This document shows, in pieces, positions 7,994-14,148 of a stretch of DNA of 14,148 bases (within the stretch, counting starts at the first letter, position 1; the number at the start of each line of letters is the position of its first letter). Position numbers and translations under genes: made by a program. The notes below the pieces were generated by a model. It ran no database searches. It was not told the origin of the DNA and saw nothing but the letters and a program-made list of their open reading frames with translations. The stretch is from NCBI GenBank assembly GCA_003142355.1, contig PLMF01000288.1:1-14148 (forward strand). The letters are read 5' to 3'. The stretch is from Bryobacterales bacterium (GTDB lineage Bacteria > Acidobacteriota > Terriglobia > Bryobacterales > Bryobacteraceae).

Positions 7994-8038
7994 GGGGCAG
8001 GGAGTCCCTTGCGTCGCGCCCCAAGCCATAATTATTAC
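7994..8038 (+). promoter_or_regulatory. Hairpin-rich stretch and weak promoter candidate before the small basic protein
   Basis: GGGGC (7994-7998) pairs with GCCCC (8018-8022), enclosing the small palindrome AGGGA-G-TCCCT (7999-8009). Overlapping it, TTGCGT (8009-8014) and TATTAC (8033-8038) with an 18-bp spacer form a weak sigma-70-type candidate, in an AT-rich patch that stands out from the GC-rich surroundings. If this promoter is used, the leader is about 20 nt and contains the ribosome binding site. Confidence 0.3.
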
Positions 8039-8062
8039 GTGCTTTTCCGAGGGGGTTGCATC

Positions 8063-8254
8063 ATGCCGAACCAGATCACCCTTGACGCATTGATTGCCCA
8101 TCTTCGCGAGGAACTGGCCCAAATCAACCAGGCTATTCTTAGGCTCGAGCAGATGGCTATCGCAAAAAGAGCCCGCGCCAGACGCCGCGTCCGCCGAAAG
8201 TTCAGCGTTCACGTCAACAAGACGTGGACCAAACATCGCGTCGTCGCGGACTAG
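8063..8254 (+). CDS. Small, highly basic hypothetical protein (63 aa)
   Basis: I do not recognise a named family. The chosen ATG is preceded by GAGGGGG (8049-8055), a strong ribosome binding site seven bases away; the same frame is open upstream to 7925, but that extension has no such site and reads as non-coding. The protein has two parts. Residues 6-31 form a probable amphipathic helix with regularly spaced Leu/Ile (LDALIAHLREELAQINQAIL), suited to a short coiled coil. Residues 35-46 are an arginine cluster (KRARARRRVRRK), followed by a tail with W55, K and H residues. A short acidic coiled coil plus a basic arm suggests a dimer that binds nucleic acid, which is inference. Small proteins with this layout are, from memory, common in Acidobacteriota. 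It lies upstream of the sensor kinase in the same orientation, separated by about 170 bp, so they need not share a transcript. Confidence 0.65.
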   Translation: MPNQITLDALIAHLREELAQINQAILRLEQMAIAKRARARRRVRRKFSVHVNKTWTKHRVVAD

Positions 8255-8410
8255 CCCCCTATTCCCGTCCGATCGCCGAACCGGCTACATGGCCCCGTGG
8301 CGCGGGCTGAGAGTCCGCGGCGCTGCGAGTCCATTCTTGCCTGGTTCCTATCTGCCGCTGTAGCCGGAAGATATATCGTCGCTCTGGGGCGGAGAGCCTC
8401 ATTTGGGGAG

Positions 8411-8416
8411 TACAAT
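8411..8416 (+). promoter_or_regulatory. Candidate -10 box (TACAAT) for a leaderless sensor-kinase transcript
   Basis: TACAAT matches the -10 consensus at five of six positions and ends exactly seven bases before the ATG at 8424, placing the expected transcription start on the start codon. No convincing -35 hexamer is present. If a longer transcript is used instead, a TTG at 8403 with GGAG at 8391-8394 is a rival start. Confidence 0.45.
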
Positions 8417-8423
8417 TTGGATC

Positions 8424-11057
8424 ATGGATACGTGTGCGCTCCATCCAGCCGCTGCGTTCCAGGCCGAGGCAAACCTCCGGGCCTTGATTGAGAGTACCGG
8501 CGACCTGATATGGTCGGTGGACCTGAATTATGGGTTGCTGACGTTCAACCAGGCATTGTACGACCACATCGAGCAGAATTTCGGTGTGCGGGCAGCGGTG
8601 GGGATGCGGCCGGAGGACTTGCTGCCGCCAGAACAAGCGGCGCTCTGGCCACCGCTATTCCAGAGCGCGTTGTCGGAAGGACCCTTCCAGGCCGAGTACT
8701 CCTTAATCGATGGCCGGACCTTGGAAGTGGCTTTCAATCGAATCGTCCAGGATGGTGAAACGACGGGCATTTCGGTCTTCGGAAAGGACATCACCGAGCG
8801 GAAGACGGCAGAGGCTGCACTACGGGAAAGCGAGGAGAAATATCGGGGCATATTCGAGGGGGCGATCGAAGGAATCTATCGAGCGACACCTGAGGGCAGA
8901 ACTCTGACTGCGAACCCTGCTGTGGCACAGATGCTCGGTTACGAATCGGCGCAAGAGCTCGTATCTACGATTACCGACTCGCCTCGTCAGGTGTGGCTAG
9001 ACTCAAATGAACGGTCGCAGTTTCTCCGGGTGCTCGAGCAGCAAGAGGCCGTGCGCGGGTACCAGTGCCAGTGGAAGCGCAAAGATGGGACCGCAATTTG
9101 GGTGCAGTTCAATGGTCGAAGAGTCCGCGGAACGGATGGACGAACGCTCTGCTACGAAGGCTTCGTCCAAGACATCACAGAACGTAAGCGAGCGGAGGAG
9201 GAATTGCGCCGCAACCAGGCCCTGCTGCAAGCGGTACTGGACGGGACGCCGGACCCCATATTCCTGAAAGACCGGGAATGCCGCACCGTAATGGCGAATC
9301 CTGCCGCGCTGCGGGCCGTCGGCAAACCAGCCGAACAGGTCCTGGGGAAGAGCAGCCGCGAGTACATCGACGATCCTGAAATGGGACGGGCGGCGATGGG
9401 ACACGATCTCCAGGTAATGGAGGCCGGCGTGGCTGAGTCGGTGGAAGAAACCCTGCCTGGGCCAGGGGGCGTCCGCATTTTTCTCGCGACCAAATCCCCA
9501 TACCGCGACACTGAAGGGCGTACCATCGGGATCATCGGCGTGTCGAGGGACATCACAAAACGCAAGCGGGCGGAGGAGGCGCTGCGGGAGAGCGAGCGCC
9601 GGTTGCGCACCATACTGGAGACGGTTTCGCTGGTTGGCATCATGCTGGACCGGCAAGCGAATATCACTCTCTGCAACGATTATCTGCTCGCTCTCACTGG
9701 CTGGAAACGTGAGGAGTTATTGGGCCGCAACTGGTTCGAGGTCTTCATCCCGCCCGAAATGCACGAAGAAGTTAACGAGGTGTTCCTCAAGATCATGGAC
9801 GTGGGTGAGTTTCCGGCTCACCACCAGCACGAGATCGTTACGCAGGCGGGCGAGCGGCGCCTGGTGGAATGGAATGGCACGGCTATCCGGGATCCTGGCG
9901 GACAAGTTGTCGGCCTGGCGAGCATCGGTGTGGACATCACCGACCGCAAGCGGGCGGAGGATAAGCTGCGGGAGAGCGAGGCCCGACTGAGACAGGCCCA
10001 ACATCTGGCGCACGTTGGCAGTTCGGTCTGGGACGTGGACTCCGATACCACCACCTGGTCCAAAGAGATGTACCGCATTACAGGCAGGGACCCCAATGGT
10101 CCGGCTCCGACGTATGCCGAGCGCGTGGCACTCTACTCACCGGAGAGCTGGACGCGCATGAGTGAGGCCATGCAACGCGGCGTGGCGACCGGGGAACCCT
10201 ACGAATTGGATCTGGACATGGTCCGCGCGGATGGCGCCGTGCGCCGGACACACGCCTCGGGCGCCGCCGTCCGCGATGACCGTGGCCGCGTGGTACGACT
10301 ACAGGGCACCTTACAGGACATCACGGACCAGAAGCGCGCCGAGGAAGCGCTCCAGCAGACCAATCGCAAGCTTCAGCAGATCTCCAGAGACCTGCTGCGC
10401 ACCCAGGATTACGAGAGGCGGAGAATCGCGCGGGAACTGCACGACAGCACGGCGCAGCTCCTGGCGGCCCTGAGCATCAATCTCGGCCGCCTGCGGGATT
10501 CCGAGCTGAAACCGGGCCGCCGGGAGCAAGTGCTCTCCGAGACCATCGATTTGGCGGCTGCGTGCTCCGCGGAGATTCGGACCATCACCTATCTCCTGCA
10601 TCCGCCCCTGCTCGAGGAAATCGGACTCGTGCACGCGCTACGGGCGTACGCTCAGGGTTTCAACCAGCGGACTGGGATCCAGGTCAAGATCAAGATTCCA
10701 CCCGATTTCGGCCGGATTGGCAACGAGAGGGAGTCCACTCTTTTCCGCATCATCCAGGAAGGGCTGGCAAACGTGCACAAACATTCGGGCAGCCGGTTGG
10801 CCGTCATCCAGCTCGGACGCGATCCGCGCGAAGTCCGGCTGGTCTTGCAGGACCAGGGCTGCGGCTTTACCGAGGCGCCGCGCCGGCGGACGGCGGGATT
10901 CGTCCACTTGGGCGTAGGCATCACAGGCATGCGGGAGCGCGCGGAGCAGCTTGGCGGCCGGTTGGAGATCGCTTCGGGCGATGCCGGCACAACGCTGACG
11001 GTAACTTTACCCATGGTTCAATCCAATGAAGCAACCGCGGATATTGTTGGTGGATGA
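8424..11057 (+). CDS. Soluble five-PAS sensor histidine kinase, HisKA_3 (NarX/DesK) type
   Basis: Sensor half of a two-component system; it should autophosphorylate on histidine and pass phosphate to the regulator encoded next. Residue numbers here count from the in-frame TTG at 8403; subtract 7 for the preferred ATG. No signal peptide or transmembrane helix is seen, so it is cytoplasmic. Five PAS domains lie at about 24-137, 144-265, 272-393, 400-518 and 530-645, each ending in a DIT-(E/K/D)-(R/Q)-K-x-AE linker; the aspartates of these linkers are at 129, 257, 383, 511 and 639. The HisKA_3 dimerisation helix follows (about 668-735), with phospho-acceptor H680 in RRIARELHDSTAQ. The HATPase domain (about 775-870) shows N790 in QEGLANVHKHS, D817 in DQGCGF and the glycine-rich GVGITGMRERAEQLGG. 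The PAS ligands are unknown; none shows an obvious heme or flavin motif. The start is uncertain between ATG 8424 and TTG 8403. Confidence 0.93.
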   Translation: MDTCALHPAAAFQAEANLRALIESTGDLIWSVDLNYGLLTFNQALYDHIEQNFGVRAAVGMRPEDLLPPEQAALWPPLFQSALSEGPFQAEYSLIDGRTLEVAFNRIVQDGETTGISVFGKDITERKTAEAALRESEEKYRGIFEGAIEGIYRATPEGRTLTANPAVAQMLGYESAQELVSTITDSPRQVWLDSNERSQFLRVLEQQEAVRGYQCQWKRKDGTAIWVQFNGRRVRGTDGRTLCYEGFVQDITERKRAEEELRRNQALLQAVLDGTPDPIFLKDRECRTVMANPAALRAVGKPAEQVLGKSSREYIDDPEMGRAAMGHDLQVMEAGVAESVEETLPGPGGVRIFLATKSPYRDTEGRTIGIIGVSRDITKRKRAEEALRESERRLRTILETVSLVGIMLDRQANITLCNDYLLALTGWKREELLGRNWFEVFIPPEMHEEVNEVFLKIMDVGEFPAHHQHEIVTQAGERRLVEWNGTAIRDPGGQVVGLASIGVDITDRKRAEDKLRESEARLRQAQHLAHVGSSVWDVDSDTTTWSKEMYRITGRDPNGPAPTYAERVALYSPESWTRMSEAMQRGVATGEPYELDLDMVRADGAVRRTHASGAAVRDDRGRVVRLQGTLQDITDQKRAEEALQQTNRKLQQISRDLLRTQDYERRRIARELHDSTAQLLAALSINLGRLRDSELKPGRREQVLSETIDLAAACSAEIRTITYLLHPPLLEEIGLVHALRAYAQGFNQRTGIQVKIKIPPDFGRIGNERESTLFRIIQEGLANVHKHSGSRLAVIQLGRDPREVRLVLQDQGCGFTEAPRRRTAGFVHLGVGITGMRERAEQLGGRLEIASGDAGTTLTVTLPMVQSNEATADIVGG

Positions 11058-11685
11058 TCATCAGGTGGTAAGGCGGGGCGTCGCCGGGGTCATCGGGGAC
11101 GCACGGCCGGAGTGGGAGGTGTGTGGCGAAGCATCCACGGGCCGCGAAGCCGTGGCGGCCGCCGCCAGGTTCAGGCCGGACATCGTAGTGATGGATATTT
11201 CCATGCCCGATATGAACGGCCTGGAGGCTACGCGCGAGATTCTGAAGAACAACCCTGGCACGGAGGTCCTGATTCTGTCCGTGCATGAATCGGAACAGAT
11301 GGTGCACGATGTCCTGAGCGCGGGCGCCCGGGGCTACATGCTCAAACAGGATGCCGGCACCGACCTGATCGCGGCCCTGGAAGCACTCCGCCGGCATAAG
11401 CTGTTTTTCACTTCCAAGGTGTCTGAATTGGTGCTGAGCGGGTACCTCGGCCACGGCGCCGTTGAAGTGATAGCGGGCGCGCCTTTCAGCCGTCTGAGTC
11501 CTCGGGAGTTCCAGATCGTCCAACTGCTGGCCGAGAGCAAGTCCAACAAAGAGGTCGCCAACATTCTGAACATCAGCGTCAAGACCGTGGAAGGACACCG
11601 GTCGCACATCATGGAGAAGCTCGGCTTTCATTCCGTCACGGAACTGGTGCGCTATGCCATCCGCAACAACATCGTGGAGAGCTGA
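11026..11685 (+). CDS. NarL/FixJ-family response regulator
   Basis: DNA-binding output partner of the five-PAS kinase. The 219-aa protein has a receiver domain (about 4-120) with acidic pair D10/D11, phospho-acceptor D57 in VVMDISMPDMNG, switch residue S85 and conserved K107 in GYMLKQDA. A LuxR/GerE-type helix-turn-helix follows at about 155-215 (LSPREFQIVQLLAES, then NKEVANILNISVKTVEGHRS). The ATG lies inside the kinase gene, overlapping it by 32 nt, and lacks a good ribosome binding site of its own; translational coupling is likely and supports the kinase as its cognate partner. Its targets are unknown. No clear inverted-repeat operator for it was identified in the window. The gene ends four bases before the palindromic element at 11690-11804. 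Confidence 0.95.
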   Translation: MKQPRILLVDDHQVVRRGVAGVIGDARPEWEVCGEASTGREAVAAAARFRPDIVVMDISMPDMNGLEATREILKNNPGTEVLILSVHESEQMVHDVLSAGARGYMLKQDAGTDLIAALEALRRHKLFFTSKVSELVLSGYLGHGAVEVIAGAPFSRLSPREFQIVQLLAESKSNKEVANILNISVKTVEGHRSHIMEKLGFHSVTELVRYAIRNNIVES

Positions 11686-11689
11686 CACC

Positions 11690-11804
11690 GTGGGGCGGAC
11701 GATCTCCGGCATTTTCGGACCCGCAACCGGGGGTTTGTGTCGTCTGGCAACGGGCCGAGGTCTAGCGAGGTTGGCAGGCCACAAAAGACGATGGTCTGCC
11801 CCAC
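11690..11804. repeat. Inverted-repeat element in the convergent gap
   Basis: A 115-bp element fills nearly the whole space between the response-regulator stop and the permease stop. Its ends are inverted repeats: GTGGGGCGGACGATC at 11690-11704 and, read on the minus strand, GTGGGGCAGACCATC at 11804-11790, matching at 13 of 15 positions. The interior is not coding and less symmetrical than the element at 4446-4544. Being between convergent genes it could serve as a two-way transcription barrier, but there is no T-run next to the stem. It shares its terminal nine bases, arm for arm, with the other element. Confidence 0.75.
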
Positions 11805-11808
11805 AATG

Positions 11809-13065
11809 TCACTCATAGCGGAGGCAGACGATGGGGTCGAGGTTGGCGGCGCGGTTGGCGGGGTAGTATCCGAAGAACAGGCCGACACCGACGGCGATGG
11901 CCACGCCGAGCACCACCCAGAACAGCGACACCGTGGCGGGAATGTCCGCCAGCGTGCGGACGGCGGACGAAATGGCGGCGCCGGCCAGGATGCCGACCAC
12001 CCCGCCGATTCCCGAGAGGGTGATGGCCTCGAGCAGAAATTGCGCGCGGATGTCCGATTTGCGCGCGCCGATGGCTTTGCGGATGCCGATTTCGCCGGTC
12101 CGCTCGGTGACCGAAATCAGCATGATGTTCATGACCCCGATGCCGCCAACCAGCAGGCCGATGGAGCTGATGACGCCGGTGAGCAACACCATGGCGCCGG
12201 TGAGCTGGTTCCACAGATTGGAGAAGAAGTCGGCGTCGGCTATGTCAAAATCGTTTTCCGCGCGGTGCGGCACGTGCCTTCGGCGGCGCATGGCTTCGAT
12301 CACCTGGTTTCGGACCTCCGCCATGTCCGCGTCTTGGCGCACGGTGACGATCAGAAAAACATCGCGGATCTCCGGAAAGCTCTTGTGAAAGTTGGAGAGC
12401 GGGATGCAGGCAAACTGGTCGACGCCGAAGCCGCCGAACACCCCCGGATCCTTCTCGAAGACGCCGATCACCTCATAGAGCCGCCCGTTCAGCCGCACCT
12501 CCTTGCCGATGGGGTCGGAGTTCGGAAAGAGCGAATTGGCGATGGCGTCTCCGATCACCACCACGTTGCGCGCGTGCTCCTCGTCGAACTCGGAAATGTA
12601 GCGGCCGCTGGCGGTGGCAAACAAGGGGAGCGCGGCGGCGTATTCCGGCTGGGTACCGCGGATCATGAAACGCTCGACGTGCTCGTTGGCGTAGCGGATG
12701 GAGTCGGGCGACGTTCCGAGGTTGATGCGCTGCGCGAAGGCCGCCGAGATGTCCAGTCCCGGAACGTTTTCCTTGAGATAGTGCGCGTCGGAAATCTCCA
12801 GATACTTGCGCATGCGGATGTTCTGCGGGAGACGCCCGATTCCAGCGAATCCGGCGGGGATGCGCGTAATAAACAGCGACCGCGACCCGAACGAGCGGAT
12901 GCGATTCAGAATATAGCCGTTCAATCCGTCGATGATGGCCGCCACCGAAATGACGCTGGTCACGCCGATGACGATGCCCAGAATGGTCAAGCCGGAGCGG
13001 ACCTTGCGGGTGCGCAGGGTGTCGAGAGCCACCAGCAGGTTCTCTTTGATTTCAGAGCGCGTCAT
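11809..13065 (-). CDS. MacB/FtsX-like ABC transporter permease (418 aa)
   Basis: Inner-membrane subunit of a MacB-type mechanotransmission or efflux ABC system. The topology is typical: one N-terminal transmembrane helix (about 24-46, after RTRKVRSGLTILGIVIG), a large periplasmic MacB_PCD domain (about 47-285), then three helices (about 290-316, 342-368 and 379-402) forming the FtsX domain. The conserved cytoplasmic loop GGIGVMNIMLISVTERTGEIGIRKAIGA (307-334) is present and would contact the ATPase. No nucleotide-binding domain is fused to it, so it needs a separate ATPase, which is not in the window. The ATG lies eight bases after the stop of the upstream permease, so the two are co-transcribed and probably form a heterodimer or two related transporters. 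The tail ends in LDPIVCLRYE, the usual MacB-family ending. Substrate unknown. Confidence 0.93.
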   Translation of the reverse strand: MTRSEIKENLLVALDTLRTRKVRSGLTILGIVIGVTSVISVAAIIDGLNGYILNRIRSFGSRSLFITRIPAGFAGIGRLPQNIRMRKYLEISDAHYLKENVPGLDISAAFAQRINLGTSPDSIRYANEHVERFMIRGTQPEYAAALPLFATASGRYISEFDEEHARNVVVIGDAIANSLFPNSDPIGKEVRLNGRLYEVIGVFEKDPGVFGGFGVDQFACIPLSNFHKSFPEIRDVFLIVTVRQDADMAEVRNQVIEAMRRRRHVPHRAENDFDIADADFFSNLWNQLTGAMVLLTGVISSIGLLVGGIGVMNIMLISVTERTGEIGIRKAIGARKSDIRAQFLLEAITLSGIGGVVGILAGAAISSAVRTLADIPATVSLFWVVLGVAIAVGVGLFFGYYPANRAANLDPIVCLRYE

Positions 13066-13073
13066 CTCTCAAC

Positions 13074-14148
13074 TCACTCCGTCCGAAGAGCCACCACGGG
13101 GTCCAGCTTGGAGGCCTTCACGGCCGGATAGATGCCGAAGAACAATCCAATCATGGAGCTCAAAACCACGCCCAGCACCGCGACCCAGACCTGGACCGCG
13201 GCGGGAAACTCGGTAAGCTGGCGAATCGCCAGCGCACAGCCGAATCCGGCCCCCACCCCGATGCCGCCGCCGGCCACGCATTGCAGCACGCTCTCCGCCA
13301 GGAACTGGTGCAGGATGTCCGGCTGGGTGGCGCCGACCGCGCGCCGGACACCGATCTCCTTGGTCCGTTCGGTGACGCTGACCAGCATCACGTTCATGAT
13401 GACGATGCCTCCCACCACGGCCGAAATCGAGCTGACCATCACGAAGACCGTGAAGAACGCCGAGCTGATGCTCTGCCAGAGAGAGATGTAGGTGTCGGCG
13501 GTGCCGATGTAGAAATCGTCGTCCTTTCCGGGCAGCACGTGGCGGCGGGCGCGCAGAATGCGGCGGGCCTCGTCCTGCGCGCGGTCGAAAATCTGTTCGC
13601 CGCCCTCCGCCTTGACCTGCAGCGTGAGGCTGTTGCGCTGCCCCCGCACCTTGAGGTAGGTTCGCAGCGGGACCACCAGGAAATTGTCCTGGTCCTGGCC
13701 GAGCACCGACCCGATGCGCTCGAAAGTCCCCACCACGGTGAACTCGTCGGCGCCGGCGCGAACGACGCGGCCGATGGGGTTGGCGTCGGGAAAGAACTCC
13801 TGCGCCAGGCGGTCGCCGATGAGGCAAACGTCCGCGGCATGGCGGTCTTCCACCTCGGTGAAGTAGCGCCCCAACTGGACGGTTCGGGTGTCGATGTCCG
13901 CCATGGTGGGCGTGTAGCCGTACATGGTGGTGTCGTCGAGCTCGTGGTCCCTGTAGCGGAGCGTGGCGCTGCTGCTGATGGAAGCGCCCACCAGTTGGCA
14001 ACTGCGGCAGCCCTCGGCGAGCGCCTGCATGTCCTCGGGGTAAAGATAGCGGTTGCGCTGGGCTTTGGTGAGGAGGGTGAAATCGGTCACCACAAAGGGC
14101 AAGCGCGCAACGCGAAAGACGTTGGTGCCGAGGTTGGCGATCTTCTGT
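13074..14148 (-). CDS. MacB/FtsX-like ABC transporter permease, cut by the window edge (357 aa visible)
   Basis: Paralogue of the permease downstream, with the N-terminus lying beyond the right edge. The frame stays open to 14148 and reads IANLGTNVFRVARLP just before the first internal start-like codon (a TTG at 14102); that segment matches the conserved region after the first transmembrane helix in MacB proteins, so the TTG is not the true start. Visible parts are most of the periplasmic MacB_PCD domain, with CRSC near the start of its variable region, then three helices and the loop VVGGIVIMNVMLVSVTERTKEIGVRRAVGA (exceeding the core of the family only in detail) and the ending LDPVVALRTE. 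No ATPase domain is seen. The stop is followed after eight bases by the ATG of the second permease. The missing first helix, and probably an ATPase and a membrane-fusion protein, should lie to the right. Confidence 0.92.
   Translation of the reverse strand, partial: QKIANLGTNVFRVARLPFVVTDFTLLTKAQRNRYLYPEDMQALAEGCRSCQLVGASISSSATLRYRDHELDDTTMYGYTPTMADIDTRTVQLGRYFTEVEDRHAADVCLIGDRLAQEFFPDANPIGRVVRAGADEFTVVGTFERIGSVLGQDQDNFLVVPLRTYLKVRGQRNSLTLQVKAEGGEQIFDRAQDEARRILRARRHVLPGKDDDFYIGTADTYISLWQSISSAFFTVFVMVSSISAVVGGIVIMNVMLVSVTERTKEIGVRRAVGATQPDILHQFLAESVLQCVAGGGIGVGAGFGCALAIRQLTEFPAAVQVWVAVLGVVLSSMIGLFFGIYPAVKASKLDPVVALRTE

Noticed and set aside
5577..8024. 815-codon minus-strand open frame opposite the PEGA-protein gene
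   Set aside because: Antisense shadow of a GC-rich gene. The translation is Arg/His-rich and lacks domain motifs, whereas the plus strand shows a membrane helix and repeated beta modules.
7925..8062. Upstream extension of the small basic protein to an ATG at 7925 (109 aa)
   Set aside because: The extra 46 residues look non-coding, there is no ribosome binding site at 7925, and a strong one directly precedes the ATG at 8063.
8301..8319. CGCGG...CCGCG hairpin after the small basic protein as a terminator
   Set aside because: The stem is only five pairs with a nine-base loop and no T-run; such stems are expected by chance at this GC content.
11737..13131. 464-codon plus-strand open frame opposite the first permease
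   Set aside because: Antisense to a clear MacB-like permease; the translation is low-complexity Asp/Gly/His/Arg with no family features.
14100..14102. TTG as the start of the right-edge permease
   Set aside because: The frame stays open to the window end and the upstream residues (LGTNVFRVARLP) match conserved MacB sequence, so the true start lies outside.
1..14148. CRISPR array, tRNA, rRNA, insertion sequence or prophage genes
   Set aside because: No regularly spaced repeats, cloverleaf with a plausible anticodon, rRNA-like sequence, transposase or integrase motif was seen on either strand.

Overview
The window looks like chromosomal DNA from a high-GC Acidobacteriota, most likely near Candidatus Solibacter / Bryobacterales. 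The main clues are a secreted subtilase ending in a TIGR03437-type C-terminal region (a family abundant in Solibacter), a large PEGA-repeat membrane protein, MacB-like permeases without an adjacent visible ATPase, and a small basic helix-plus-arginine protein. This placement is inference from gene content. No rRNA, tRNA, CRISPR array, transposase or phage gene was seen.

Left part (1-5428, all minus strand). Reading in the direction of transcription: folP (dihydropteroate synthase, GTG start), a roughly 100-bp nested hairpin element, a 1073-aa secreted subtilisin-like protease, then greA followed three bases later by a CDP-alcohol phosphatidyltransferase. A perfect TATAAT lies just past the protease stop and probably drives the greA pair separately.

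Middle part (5429-8402). An 88-bp divergent gap separates folP from a plus-strand gene for a 766-aa single-pass protein with a proline-rich linker, stacked PEGA-like beta modules and a C-terminal beta-sandwich. The 245-bp gap after it holds an exact 18-bp tandem duplication and a hairpin-rich stretch. Then comes a 63-aa, very basic small protein with a strong ribosome binding site.

Right part (8403-14148). A soluble sensor kinase with five PAS repeats overlaps by 32 nt the start of a NarL/FixJ response regulator, forming a two-component pair of the NarX/DesK (HisKA_3) type. A second inverted-repeat element fills the convergent gap between this pair and two tandem minus-strand MacB/FtsX-like permeases; the upstream one runs off the right edge.

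Most genes are recognisable families. The most interesting signals are non-coding: two intergenic inverted-repeat elements that share the same terminal sequence and the same left/right asymmetry, and two genes (PEGA protein and sensor kinase) with a TACRAT hexamer exactly seven bases before the start codon, which suggests leaderless transcripts. I found no convincing undescribed multi-gene system.
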